Source: Gnetum montanum
Taxonomy: Eukaryota; Streptophyta; Gnetopsida; Gnetales; Gnetaceae
Length of the DNA: 58,635 nucleotides
Assembly: GCA_015680685.1 (NCBI GenBank)
Contig: MNCI01007719.1
Span: forward strand, 82,253-140,887
Direction: 5' to 3'
Below, in pieces: positions 12,257 to 23,779 of this stretch; positions within the stretch are counted from its first letter, which is position 1, and every line of letters begins with the position of its first letter. The notes under the pieces were generated by a model. That model did not search any database. It was not told the origin of the DNA and was given only the letters and a program-made list of their open reading frames with translations. A program made the position numbers and the translations under genes.

Positions 12257-13084
12257 TAAATATTTTCTTCCTCGTTGCTATTTTATCTTTGTTTTTTATG
12301 TTTATATATGTTTCTTAGTATGAAATTAGTCTTAGCTTCTTTGTATTAGTTCAAATTTTTTTTTATTTTCAATCATGTCTCTCGTTTAGCACTATCTTGA
12401 TCATTGCTTCATTTTAGTATTTTCTTTTCTTTCTATTATGTTTTATCTTGTGTTTTGCGTAGCATTTGCTCCATTCTTGCTTTAGGAAAAATTCTTAAAA
12501 ACCATAAAAATAGAAAACTAAGAAAATCATAAATATTTAAAAACTCAAAATCCATAAACATATTTCCTTGTATCATAGTTCTCAATCTTCAAAGCATTCA
12601 TATAAACACAAACACACCATCTTGAAAAAATATCAAACATGTAAAAAAACATCATTTCTTCTTTATCACTTCCCCATATGCACCACCCCTTCAATTCTTG
12701 TGGTTTCCCATCTTTCTTTTCTCTTTATCTTTATCTTTATCTTTATTCATTATTTTCCTAATACCTCTTTGTAGTTTATTCCTTAACCAATCTTGATTAT
12801 CCCCAAGCCAATATCCTTTCCTAAAATAAACATTAAATAGTTTTCATGTTGAAGACATAGTTTCATGTTAAAACTTCAATGTAACATCAAAACATATTGA
12901 GTCTACATCAATTCCACATTAGAAACTCTTTTTCTACTTGACATGTTGAGACTTAGTCATCAAACTTTGACATTATAGTGCAAATCATGTTCAAACATGT
13001 TCATTCATGTGTATGTGAAGGTCATTTAGGCTCATGATCTCTAGTAGCTCATATCATTTCGTTAGCTCATATGATAGTTAAAAT
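12257..13084. other. Gap where reverse transcriptase and RNase H should be
   Basis: About 830 bases of T-rich sequence lie between the protease and integrase relics. No reverse transcriptase or RNase H motif was found in any frame. It includes a short TCTTTA tandem run (about 12717-12745). A full RT plus RNase H needs about 1.5-2 kb, so the domain was deleted or is beyond recognition. Confidence 0.55.
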
Positions 13085-14003
13085 TTGTGATGCATGTCAA
13101 CATCATGCTCCATATATTTATGTTTCTTCTCAAGCACTAAGAACATCTAAAATCATATGGCCTTTCTCGAAATGGGGGCTAGATCTTATAGGTTCTATCA
13201 ATCCTCCATCTTCTTCTTATCATTAGTTTATCTTAACAACTACTAAATATTTTACTAAGTGAGTTGAAGCTATTTCTTTGAGAACTGTGACTTTTAAGTA
13301 TATTTTTCAATTTTTTCTTGGATCATATAATCACTTGCTTTGGTATCCCTCTTCAAATCTTGACTAATAATGAACCTAAATTCAAGAGCAAAGAACTACT
13401 CAAATTTTGCAATCAATATCAAATTACCCAAACATTTTCATCCCTATATTACCTGTAATCTAATGGATAAGCTAAATCAACATATAAATCTTTCATTCAT
13501 TTGCTTAAAACCATGGTTAACAAATTCCAACACAACTAGCATCCTTAGTTATCCTATGTCCTTTGGGTCTACTGCAACACTTGTTGAACCACAACCAACC
13601 AAACTCCCTTCATGCTTACCTATTGATCAAAAGATATGTTATCAATGCAGCTAAACGTGCCTTCTCTTAGTGAAACCTTGAATAATTGGATGATGGATAA
13701 GGAGAACAATAGCATGCATTATGTTGAGTTAGATGTACTTGAAAAGAATGACAAACAAGTAGCAACCAATATCCAAAATCATCAAGAAGCCATGTGCCAT
13801 CACCATGATAAGCATGTCATACTTAGAGACATCAAGGTGACCTTGTCCTTAGGCATTTTTGTAAGGCCAAGATGACCAAGTTCTCACCAAATTGGCAAGG
13901 CCACTTCATCATTATTAAGAGCCTTGGCAATGGAGCATACAACTTAGTAGACTTAGATGAGAATCTATATCCAATCCCAGAAAACATAGCATATTTAAAA
14001 TGA
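13085..14003 (+). pseudogene. Integrase relic of the Tat-like element
   Basis: Integrase inserts the DNA copy into the genome. In order the relic keeps CDACQHHAP (end of the zinc domain), WPFSKWGLDLIGSI, an FTK-VEAI block (about 13255-13275), a decayed FGIP-ILTNNE block, and a C-terminal part with KFSPNWQGHFII-SLGNGAYNLVDLD (about 13870-13960). The latter matches the conserved chromatin-proximal GPY-like region. Frameshifts break it in at least three places. It is followed by about 110 bases of spacer before the LTR fragment insertion at 14116. Confidence 0.72.
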
Positions 14004-14115
14004 TACTAAAATTAAGATCAAAATAAGTTTTTAAAAAAGATCCTGCATCATCAAGTTTTCTTAAACTCTTTTCCCATCTTATTTTCATCTTCTTACATTA
14101 TTTTTGATCCCCTCC

Positions 14116-14241
14116 TGATGAGACGCGGTTTACACTAGGCTGCGATATCGCGTACGCGATATCGCGATCGACGCGATATCACGTCTTCTCCTGTGATATC
14201 GCGTATGCGATATCGCGTCGCACCGCCATTTCTATAAATAN
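14116..14241 (+). repeat. U3 fragment of an Athila-like LTR, cut at an N
   Basis: It begins TGATGAGACGCGG, like the U3 end of the GATATCGCG-type LTRs, and carries five GATATC sites. A 24-bp palindrome (14142-14165) contains GATATCGCGTACGCGATATC. The TATA box TATAAATA (14233-14240) is followed directly by the single N at 14241. What follows is not LTR sequence. The rest of this insertion was probably lost at an assembly join rather than in the genome. Confidence 0.75.
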
Positions 14242-14299
14242 AATCAAAAATCTACTTCATAGAGTGAGTAATGAATGTTTTACCATTTTTAACTCCATG

Positions 14300-14735
14300 T
14301 GCAGGTGTGTTGAGTTTGAGTGGGACAAGGAAGGAAGCAAATCCATAAAGCATCAATAATCATTAGAACATGGGATTTAGTCTTATACGCTTCTATGGCA
14401 TAACATCTTGTCCTAGTGTATTGGTGATGTCCTTTATTTCTTTACCTAGTTTTATCATTTTCTAAATTTCAGAACTTTATTTTCTTATTCTTCCTTCTAA
14501 CTCCCTTTCCTATCTCATTTTCTTTTTCTCTCATTAGCACATTCTGTGAGAATTGAATGATTTTTTTTTTCAATTTTGGTAAGGGTGTGTTGAGGACATG
14601 AGTGGGATAGGGTGTGAATATCATGAATGACATTCTTTTGGTAATCTTGAATGTGGGATTTAGCCATGTCCCTTTTTTGTGGCATAGCACCATCCTCATG
14701 ATTGGTGTATCAATGATATTCTAATATTCTCCCCT
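14300..14735 (+). repeat. Two diverged direct repeats in the 3' untranslated region
   Basis: 14303-14436 and 14585-14725 share an ordered set of phrases: GGTGTGTTGAG, GAGTGGGA-A-GG, AATCATTAG or AATCTTGAA, GGGATTTAG, GGCATA and a TTGGTGATGTC-like end. They lie between integrase and the 3' LTR. This is an internal tandem duplication of the element's untranslated region. No function is evident. Confidence 0.5.
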
Positions 14736-14833
14736 CTTCCACTTTTTTCTTCCTTGTTCATAAATTCAATATCCAATATCTTCTTGATGGATCCTTCTTT
14801 AATACCTCAATAGCATCCATCAACAGGGAGCAA

Positions 14834-16156
14834 TGTTGTACCCATTTTTTGGGTTCATTTTGAATCAAAACTAAGTGTAGCTACATTTTATGGCTTCTTT
14901 GCCCTTGAGAATCCTAAAAGTAATGTTTTGCATCATTTGTAGCGTCATTTTTAGTTTTTCATCCATGGTCTTCAGTTTTGATGTCCAACATCAAATCCTG
15001 TGTCAATCCTAACCTCAACTCTTTTGCATATACACTTTTGCAACATTCGACTTCATTTTTTCTTTTAACATCTCACATCAATCATACTTTCAACATTTGA
15101 TGTTGTTTCTTACTTCCACTAGCTTCACATTAATTCTCTCATCTAGAACTTTTTAGAAAGTTCCATGGGCCCTAATGTATCTTTTTTGCATGATTTACAT
15201 GATTTAATTTTGATAAACCTTAATCAAATCTGGTAAATCTAGGCTTATAAATACAAGAAAAATACATAAATTTATGGGTTGCTTCTTTTTGGAAACCCTA
15301 GAGACTTTCAGATATAGATAAATCAGGTAGATCTTGAATCTTTTTTGGAGATAACATTAGATCTTTTGAGATTAGAAAGCACTTTCAAAAAATCTCAAGA
15401 TATTAAGAGTATGAGCACTTTCCAACATCATAACACCCATGTGCATCTTTGGTGGCCTTCAACACATTCTGCATCTTCAACATCATCTATATCCTTGACT
15501 TTACTTTTAGAGATGGAGCTCTTAAGCTACTATAGCACTTTCTAGAGTTAAAAATTTTTCAACTCCAACATCAATGATGTAAACCTTGGCCCCTTGTTTT
15601 GTCCTAAAATTAATCCTAGGTCATGCCTAGAGCCTTTTCATCCATCATTTAATTCTTCAAAGGTTCAATCTTAACTTTGAATCTGTATTTTGGTCAAGAT
15701 TTGAGGTTTCTATTATCAGTTCTATCTTATTTAAGTTTTTCCCTAGCCCTCCTTAGGAGGCAATACTTTGAATCCATTAATAAAGTGTTTTATTTTTCTA
15801 GGAAAGGATCTAAAACCTTCCCCCCCCCCCCCCCCCCCAATAAAAAAACATTGTTATTTTCATGCTTGCTTGCTCACCTATTTCTATCTTTTGCATCGTA
15901 TCTTGTTTCAATGTTAGATTCTCAATGTTTTCATATTTAGCTATTTTCATACTTTTTCACCCTGCCATCCCTAGATCATGTGCAGTAGGTTAAGTCCATA
16001 ACTGATTTGAGGATTCATGCCCCTTCATTTCATAATTATTGATTCATTGAGAGTTACATCAATTTGAAGACCATTTATAGTTGTGTGCTAAGTATCTTTA
16101 CACCTAGTTTGTGGAGGTGTCCTTGTAGAGGTGCAAAGAACATTTTTGCAAGAGCA
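14834..16156 (+). repeat. 3' LTR of the Tat-like element
   Basis: It starts TGTTGTACCC after a short purine stretch (ACAGGGAGCAA, 14823-14833) that fits a polypurine tract, and ends GAGCA. It aligns with 7752-9097. A run of 19 C (15820-15838) replaces the CCCCC of the other copy. Confidence 0.8.
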
Positions 16157-17229
16157 AGTTCCTCCTTATATAAGCAGCTTTGCATACAAGCCTAAAGCAT
16201 TTGTTGCTTTACCAAAAGCTAGTCATATGAACCTTGCCTTTGTCTTAGCTTGAGTGATGTACAGAGGTGTCTAAGAGTTAGAGTGAATATGGAAAACTTG
16301 TTCATGTTTAAAGAGAGCTCTAAAGAATTTAGTAATTACTAAAAAATTAGAATTATAGTATTTTGGTCTTTTTGGTAAAAACGTTATCAAACTGTCTTTG
16401 AATTCTTCATAATCGTATTGAGGAGTTATGTTTATGCTCTCTGATAAATTTTCTTTTCTTTCACCGAATAAGATTCTTGTATGTTTTGATAATCTCTAGA
16501 TCATAATTAGTTCTTTTAACTTATGATCAAGCTTGTTTACACTTAGTGTTAAGTCATAACTTTTTCTACCTTTTGACACTAATGTTTCATTGGCAACAAC
16601 TATTACTAGAACTTCTATGATATTCTTATGATCTTCATTGTTAGTCCAAAGTCTATTGACTTCCTCTCTATATTGTTACTATTGATTATTTGTTAAGTTG
16701 GCATTATATATCCTTTTACTTCACTTGGTAATTTTGCATATAGCTTTGATATTAAAAATGATACAATGGTGTGATGATTCAAGCAATATATCACTAATAG
16801 CGAAATAGAAATTATTTTCAAACTATCATGAGTGCAAATAAGTAGGTCAATAACTAATTTCCCTTAAACACCTTCAAAACTATACAAATATTAAGAGAAA
16901 CATATCACTAAACAATTGAAATATGCTCTACACTAGTCTTGAACTGAAACTTATTTAGAAGCAATATGATCATTAAACTATCCACAAATAATTACTTTTA
17001 GTGTGTGAGCAAGTTTATTAATATTATTTCCTAAATATTAAAACATGTGTTCTTTGGAAAGTTCTATGCCATCATGAATGAAATAATTTTTTGAAGTAAC
17101 ATAAAATGAAAAAGCTAATGTTTATTGATGCAGTAAATTTTAACCATACATATTGCTTATGATCATCAATCTTATAGTACTCCATAGAATCCATAAATTT
17201 TTCTCTTACCAAATATGCAATACCCCAAG
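16157..17229 (-). pseudogene. LINE endonuclease and linker relic (5' half of the split LINE)
   Basis: Reading right to left on the minus strand, WGIAYLVREKFMDS then QYVWLKF (about 17229-17140) resemble the endonuclease domain of plant LINEs. A mostly open stretch follows at about 16640-16320 (NKLDHKLKELI, then LSKHTRILFGERKENL). Near 16200-16160 it ends with GKATNALGLYAKLLI, the pre-RT GK-x-DGLYAE-like motif. This joins logically to PLFIEMF at 7751 once the LTR element is removed. The right edge is cut by element 2 at 17230. Both catalytic parts are broken. Confidence 0.65.
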
Positions 17230-17530
17230 TGATGAGCAGCGAGGTACCCCAACACCCAACCATACAAATCACAAAGTGTTCACGCATGATCTGGTTGAAC
17301 TTTGTCGACTTTATAGCTTCTGGTACACTAGTCTTCTAGGTAGTGAATCTTGCCCTACGGTCATTCATTATCTTCCCAATTATAGTTGTGAAGCACATGA
17401 TATGGTTAAGTGTAATTGAGGCATATGATTTATATAGTTTTATGTTTTATAGTCCTAGTGCTTAAATAGAGAGAAAGACAAGGTAATTTAATGGCTAATT
17501 CAATGTAACTCACCTACTAGTCTTTATAGC
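17230..17530 (-). repeat. 3' LTR of element 2, truncated
   Basis: It starts TGATGAGCAGCGAGGTACCCC and follows the element 2 5' LTR (35341 onward) through TGGCTAATTCAATGTAACT, diverging at about 17525. The U3 end, TATA box, palindromes and 3' polypurine tract are all missing. The LTR runs straight into the end of ORF3, so one deletion removed about 580 bp of LTR plus the tract. Confidence 0.85.
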
Positions 17531-17569
17531 TACCTCATTTAATGTAACTTCTAGTAGGAGACGAAAAAC

Positions 17570-20268
17570 ATCCAACAATGCCTTCATTTTTTCCTCCTTA
17601 CTTCTAGGATCATGCACCATCCACGCAACTTCGTCAATGTTGGTTAGAACAGGCACATCCCAAGGACATGGGATTACTGGAAAGAGCTCCTTTGTGCTAA
17701 TAAACTAAGTAGTGAATTTTTTATGTTCAATGTTGAACGCTCTAACTGCATCTCTTAGCTCTTGGTAATCATTCATTCTATTGGTCAAGTTCTCAACAGT
17801 TGATTGTTAATCTATGAATCGTGCTCTAAGAACTTTGAGTTTAGCATTTGCAATCTCAAGCTTCTGCTTAGTGTCTTTATGGTGCTTGAACTTTACTTGT
17901 ATAGCAAATATGAGCTAACCACTTTTTTTTCCAACTCTGACCACAACCGTTTGGTAGTCAACATTATCAGGTCCACATAACAGAGATTAGCCAACTCTAT
18001 GTATTTTGTCATCTTCTCTATCTGCAACCCCTTTAGACAAATCTCTGCTTTGGCGTAGCCATCAATCCCATCAATGATGGGCTACCATACTTCTCTTCCT
18101 TGTTGAAGTTTCTAGAGAGCTTCATTTACTTTTTTCATTTTCCATCCAGATGTGCTCCTTATTTACTTCCTTTGGTAAGCCAACCTAGTCTCTATAGTGA
18201 TTTTTAACTTTTTCAAACTTCAAAACTTCATTTTTCTAGGCAGTGATGTCAATAGCAGACTTCTAGCATAAGGCATGAACTTCTTCCTTAGATAGATTCT
18301 GATTTTCTATGGCCAATTTCCTTAATTCACTATTCATCTTGGCTAGTTTCTCCTATTGTTGATGAATGAATTCCTGCATTCATTCTTTTTGGACATCAAC
18401 ATTGTGCAAGCAATGATTTTCTGTGGTTAGTGCCTCATTCTCTTGGCACATTTGAATCAAGTCCTTCTGAATCGAATAAGTCTTTGGTTCTACTATAGAT
18501 TGGTTGAACATGGCCATTACCACTTTCTCCCTAGCCTTCCTAAATTTTTCTTGAAGCTGTTGGAAAGCTTCCTCTCTAGTTATTGTCAGGCTGAGGAGTG
18601 TGGGACCAGTAAGACGGGCACATAATTTAGCAACCTCCATGGCCAAGCATTGATTCTATGCTTGAGTTATTTCAAGTTGCCCCTCTAAGATGATGCATTT
18701 ACCCCTTGCTTCTAGCAGCTCTGACTAGGTTGCAATGATGTTATTAAAAAAATTAAAGATATCTGGAATCAGTTGCTCAGTCCCTACCAGTCGATCTAGC
18801 AATTCTTCATGCTAGACTACATTCAATTTCCCATTGACCATGCCTACAGATGTCTACACATCTCGAAGTGTAGATATGTTTAGTACAGACATCATAGGTG
18901 CATCAAGTGCTTTGACGATACGGTTAGCAACTACTTCAGCTATAGTCTCTTATCGTTGATACTACATCACCAGTATAGTGGCCCCTTCACCTTCCTCAAA
19001 ATGCACTAAGAATGAGGAAACATTCCCAGAGATTTCTAGGAATAAATGGTATTGTGATAATGACATCGTCACCTCTTGAGCATTGGGATCAAACCTTGTA
19101 GGCAACTGCATTCGTTGGGTAGAGAATATTAGCCCATCCCTTTCCATCTAGCTAATTGTTCAAACCATCTCATTAAGGTGATTCATCACTAGTCAATACA
19201 TAGATGGGTTTGCACTACTCATCCCTGCACACTACTCCTGCTCACACAAGAGTTACTCTTGAATTTCATGCAAGTTCTCAATGGCAGCATGGGCCTCTAG
19301 TGTTTTTTCTTGAGTAGGCGATGAAGGTGGTGGCTGCTCCTATTCTTTAGTTGTGGCAAGTGTCTTTTCTTTCATGATTTTTGGCCATGAAGCCAAAGGA
19401 TCATGTTTGATTATGTCATTATCATAGCGGATGATTCCTACCCTTTTGCAAAGTTTCTGGATGAGGCATGAAAAGGGTGGGGTTTTCCTTCCAAGTTTTT
19501 TTTCCTTGAAGTGTTTTATGATCTCTAAATAGATTAGTTATGGAAGTTTTACATGAAATCTCCTACTTAGAGTGGTACATGCTTGGGTAGAAAAGGTGGT
19601 CACCTTGCTAGACCTCACTATGAGATTGAGTTGATAAGCTACTATTTCGAAGTAAATGCACTTCGCTGGTGTGAGCATGTCAAACTCCTTATGGTTAACC
19701 TCGTAACACTGCTAAGTCCACTTCTTTTTGGCCTTAGGGTCAACTTGTATTGATAGCTCTACCAACTATGTCCTAATATTAAGCAACCCCCATGCTTGCA
19801 TGATAGCCTTGGCCAAGTAGGACACCTGAATATCCTTGATTTTTACTATGGCCCTAGTCTTCTATTTTTCTAGAAGAGATATGTCTCTCCCATGTACCAC
19901 TCCCCACTGGAGGTGATGATTGGCCACATGGGAGAGGTTTGAAATTATGTTTTGAATTCTACTGGAGCTTTCTCTAGAAATGGCCTAAAGTTTAGTTCTT
20001 GAAGAATTGAGCATTAAAGTTTGAGTTAAAGTGACTTCAAGCCTTGGCATGAGTTCTGGTGCTTCCCCTTGTGGTGATTACTCTATTGGCACTTCTTCTT
20101 CTAGAATCTATCAAACAAATTCCACTTCAGGCTCCTCACAAAGAGGTCTCATTGCATTGGTTGTGGTGGTTCTTAGGCTTGTTCTTATTGGCCCCTTCCA
20201 GCTCTAGGTTGTTTATCCCTTGGTTGAGAGGGTTCTCCTTCCTATAGTCATTTTGGTCTTGGTGTCAT
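17570..20268 (-). pseudogene. ORF3, coiled-coil third ORF of element 2 (decayed)
   Basis: Homologous along its length to ORF3 of element 5 (56344-53556). Paired landmarks are GGCCCCTTCACC (18981 here, 55037 there), the CATCC-CGCAA block near the C-terminus, and EWYMGETYLF near the N-terminus (AWYLGETYQF in element 5). The ATG (20268) sits directly after a splice-acceptor-like CTAAC...TTATAG. The N-terminal third resembles the globular domain annotated in plant transposon proteins (PF20167-like). The rest is predicted coiled coil, rich in Glu, Gln, Lys and Leu, for example around 18646-18380. Many stops and frameshifts make it non-functional. Its position between pol and the 3' LTR is that of env-like genes, but I see no signal peptide or membrane segment, so I do not call it env. 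Confidence 0.65.
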
Positions 20269-20724
20269 CTATAATCACAACAAGACCATGGGTTAGCAAT
20301 TTGTTTTGTAATATGAAACAACTGGGATACCTTTGTCTCTTTATAGTTGTTACATGTGGCTAAGTTGTAATTATGGCTGATTTGATTACTTCAATCATTA
20401 TGTTATTTATGTGTTATTATCAATAAATCATCCCAAAGAGTGTTGGATGGGTTAACTCTCAAAAAAATTAATGTTTGTATATTGTTAAATTTATTAACCC
20501 TTTGGGGGAGTTAGAAAAATTTTCAAAATTTTCATTACAAACCTTAAGGTGTGCAGCCCCCACAATAAAGAGCTTACCTCTGGTAATTGCAAGATCAAAG
20601 AATTGAGTGATTTGGACAAAAAATTGGGAAGTTTAGGGCTCTAGAAAGTTTTGGGCTCTGAAAAATGGCAAAAATTCCCCTAGCGTTATGAAGCAAATGA
20701 TAAAAATTTCAAAGTATGTGGTGG
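20269..20724 (-). promoter_or_regulatory. ORF3 leader with intron signals, element 2
   Basis: Between the internal TATA box and the ORF3 ATG the minus strand carries a donor-like GAG|GTAAGC (plus 20573-20579), a branch-point-like CTAAC (20296-20292) and an acceptor GTGATTATAG (ends at 20269) placed directly on ATG. The implied intron is about 310 nt. Branch point, acceptor and ATG recur in elements 3 and 5. The donor is convincing only here. Splicing is inferred. Confidence 0.55.
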
Positions 20725-20815
20725 TATATATAGAGTTTTTGCAATTCATCAATGGGGCCTCATCGACACAGTCAACTACATTGATGGGGCCTCATCAACG
20801 CAACTATTGATCATC
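20725..20815 (-). promoter_or_regulatory. Internal promoter of element 2 (TATA plus palindromes)
   Basis: The minus strand has CTATATATA (20733-20725). Just upstream are two 20-nt units, CATCAATGGGGCCTCATCGA (20747-20766) and CATTGATGGGGCCTCATCAA (20779-20798). The second contains an 18-nt near-palindrome around GGCC. The same GGGGCCTCATC motif occurs twice in the U3 of this element's own 5' LTR (36151-36195), and not in the GATATCGCG-type LTRs. The arrangement copies that of the LTR promoter. Confidence 0.62.
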
Positions 20816-22335
20816 ATTGACTTTAGTTGAATTATTCAAAACTCAAAAATTACAAAGAGATTTTGAACAAAATTAGGGTCAAATGGAAGTCCAAACAGCC
20901 ACAAACATGATGAAAATATGAAAAGAGGGTGTTGAAGTCCCAAAAATTGAAAAAATTAAGAAAATGGAGAAAGGATGGTGGAAAATGAAAGATCAAGGAG
21001 CACATAGTGGTTTGCACAATGAAATATGCAATAGATAGGATTGTAGTAATGTCTAAGGTAAGGAACCTAACTAACCAAACCAAGAGATATGCAAGTGGAT
21101 CCTCCCCATAGTAGGTTGTGCCCTTGTTGCCCTTGCATAACCTCAACTAAGGAGTCCATGGGACTTATAGTTGATTAATGATCATGAAAAGTTAAGGACC
21201 AACCAAAAAGAATCTATCCAAGAATTCAAACACATCAAACTAAGACATAGAGCATAACATAAAACGTAGTAGTGAGGTGAGTTATGGTAGCATAGATGGA
21301 TGACAAATAAGGTGGAATGGGATTCTAAATTGAGGTCATAAGAAGTTCCTTGTGGAATTTGTGTTTAAAATGACCTAAGAAGATCCATCCTTAGTCTAGA
21401 CCAGAACCAATTTCTTTCTTCACATTGTCACTCTAAGATCAATCCACCAACTCAAGACATGTGAGTGCTTCCACAAAACAACCACTACTCCATAAAGAGA
21501 AGAAAAGAGAAGTAGAAAGTGAGAGAGGACCATAGTTAGAGGGGACCTTTGGGCATGGATGCATGTCTTTCTAGTTCCATAACCAGTGCTTGTAACCCAT
21601 TTATTTTTCTAAGGGATGTGCTTTGAATTCCCATCATATTTTTTTTGAATTTACTTTTTTTTTCTTTTTCAATTTTTGGATGAGAACCACACCATGCAAA
21701 GACTTATTTGACTTCTGAGTAGTGTTTGAAATGGAATGGTAAGAAGTCTATGAAAAATACTTAGGCACTTAAGTAAGCAGAAGAGTACAAAGATTATTGA
21801 GTCCCCTTGAATTCACACCCTCTAAAAACCTTTGGACCCTTTCCAATTCTAGAAATACCAAGGTCATTGATTGATTAAAAGTTTCTTTAATGGAAGGGAC
21901 CTGAAACTCCCAAAATAAGGAAAACCATAAAGTTTATTGGATGGGAAGATGACATGGACTTACTACCTATTCTATGAAAAAAAAACCATGTCATAGTCAT
22001 CAAACATCAAAATTCAAAAATAGAAACCAAACATTGACAATCACAACATTAAGCACAAATCATCATTAGTAAATAGCAACAATGGCACTGTGTCCTGTGG
22101 TAATAAAGCACTTTTATTACAAAAAATAATGAAAAGTCACACTTAAGAAAAACAAAATAAAAGATATAAGAAAGTTTAAAATAATCAAGAAAGGTTTAAA
22201 GGTACTAATGATGGTGTGAAATTAGAAAAAAAATTGAAAATAAAAAATTTGTAAAATAAATAATCTTGTAAAATCAAAAACATGGAAAACAAAAGGTAGA
22301 AAAAAATTGAGAAGCTATATGTATTGTTAGCATGG
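20816..22335 (-). other. Conserved non-coding region of element 2
   Basis: No coding potential. It lies between the end of pol and the internal promoter and shares ordered blocks with elements 1, 3, 4 and 5: the hairpin region at 21088-21139, GAGTCCATGG (21152-21161), GCATGGATGCATGTCTTTCT (21554-21573), and CAGTGCTTGTAACCC with GTGCTTTGAATTC (21580-21635). Its left boundary in transcription order is a polypurine-like copy near 22345-22334. Confidence 0.65.
21088..21139 (-). other. Conserved RNA hairpin, element 2 copy
   Basis: TATGCAAG (21088-21095) pairs perfectly with CTTGCATA (21132-21139) over 8 bp and encloses a 36-nt loop with the conserved GGGGAGGATCCA on the sense (minus) strand. Element 4 has the same stem, and element 5 has a different but still fully paired stem. 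The function is unknown; packaging, dimerisation or translation control are possibilities. Confidence 0.6.
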
Positions 22336-22339
22336 ATGG

Positions 22340-23579
22340 CCATCTTCCCACAATTGAGTTGAAAGGAGGAGATCCAAAAAATGGAGCATGGTTGTCCATC
22401 CATTGAGGTGGTAGTTACACTAGCATGTCTTGGTTCTAGGAAAGGTTTCACTTATTGAATGTTGATCAACTACTTTTTATTTGGGCTTTCAGGTTTGTAG
22501 ATTAACATGGCTCTAGAGGAAAATATTTGATTAATGATATAAGGTCCTCTCATAATGTTTGGAATTTTTCCTTTTGGAATACAAGTGTGGGGTTCCAATA
22601 GATAACCTTATCTCCTGGTTGAAATGTTACTTTTTGTATTTTGAGGTCATGATGTTGTTTGTTGAATGCCTTGTGCACCTCATTCAAAGATAGAGCCACT
22701 AATCAGTTTTCATCTAACACATTCAGGTTGATCAATCTTTCTTTCTATGCTAGACTTAGGTTAAGATCTAGATCATAGGCTATTCAGAGTGTACGGAGCT
22801 TAGACTGAATCAGGAGCATTGGAAATTTTCCATACACTAACTTGTAGGGAAAGTAGCCAATGGGGAGTTTCCATGTTGAGCGATAGGCTTAGAGGGCATC
22901 GTTGAGTTTGTTGCTTCAATCTCTCCTATATTTGTTTATGGTTCTTGTTAATATCTTTGTGATCTCCCAGTTAGTTACCTCTACTTGACCATTGGCTTGG
23001 GGGTTGTATGGTGTTATTAATTTATGTTCAACCCCCAATCATTACATCAACTTTCTAAAAGTGGCACCTGTGAAATAAGTTCCGTTGTCAAAAATTAGTG
23101 CATGTGGCACCACAAATCTATTTACAACATTTTGTTGTACAAATCTAGCAGCAATGGATGATGTACAATTACCAATGGCTATTGCTTCTACCCACTTTGT
23201 GTAGTATTTTATTGCTATGATGATATATGCCTTTCCATTGGACATGGGTGTAATGGGATCCATGAAGTCAATGGCCCATATGTCAAAGGGCTCTAGTGGT
23301 TGAATCCACTATTGACGACCTTCCATTTGAGGGGTTATCCCACCATCTCGTTGACAACATTCACAAGATCGAAAAAACTGGTGGAAATACCTAAATATTA
23401 TAAGCCAATAGTATCCTACCATTAGGACTTTTATGGTCATGCATCTCCCTGCATAGTGGCCTCCGCAAGCCCCTTCATGAGAATCTTGGAGAACACACAG
23501 TTGATCTTCATCAGGGACACACCAACAAATCATGTCATCGATGCACACCTTGTATAGGTGATCATTGATTTCCATAAAG
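22340..23579 (-). pseudogene. Integrase of element 2
   Basis: The pol C-terminal domain. A zinc-binding H2C2 region is seen at about 23510-23330 (HEGACGGHYAGRC then CECCQRDG), with the histidine and cysteine spacing kept. The catalytic core at 23263-23042 has GKAYIIIAIKYYTKWVEA and ALIFDNGTYF; the first catalytic Asp before YYTKW has become Lys, while the DNG Asp is kept. A C-terminal GPYIIN-IFSSRAMLIYKP block lies at about 22560-22490. The frame ends beside the polypurine-like G-run at 22345-22334. Stops separate the domains. Confidence 0.8.
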
Positions 23580-23779
23580 TATTTGGCCCTATGAAGAAAT
23601 TGTTGCTTTTTTCTAAAGTCAAGATCTTATGGCATCTCCTGAGTAAGAAGGTAAGTGAAGATGCCATTGTACCATTTTGGTTTTGTAGGCATTTGTTCAT
23701 TGATTATACTAGTAAAGAGGAGTTCATCTACAAATTGATTAGAGATTGGACTTTCCTCTTCTCTGTTGTCCCATCTTAA

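Larger units (their letters stand above)
7752..16156 (+). mobile_element. Tat-like Ty3/gypsy retrotransposon, internally deleted
   Basis: Two direct repeats of about 1.33 kb (7752-9097 and 14834-16156) bound 5.7 kb of degenerate coding sequence: gag, protease and integrase, all plus strand. No reverse transcriptase or RNase H is recognisable between protease and integrase. The integrase phrase WPFSKWGLDLIGSINPPSS and the gag Cys/His-like tail are typical of Tat-lineage elements. It is inserted in a LINE. The flanks GGTTT (7747-7751) and AGTTC (16157-16161) could be a target duplication decayed by two transitions. An LTR fragment of the other family is inserted at 14116. Confidence 0.8.
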
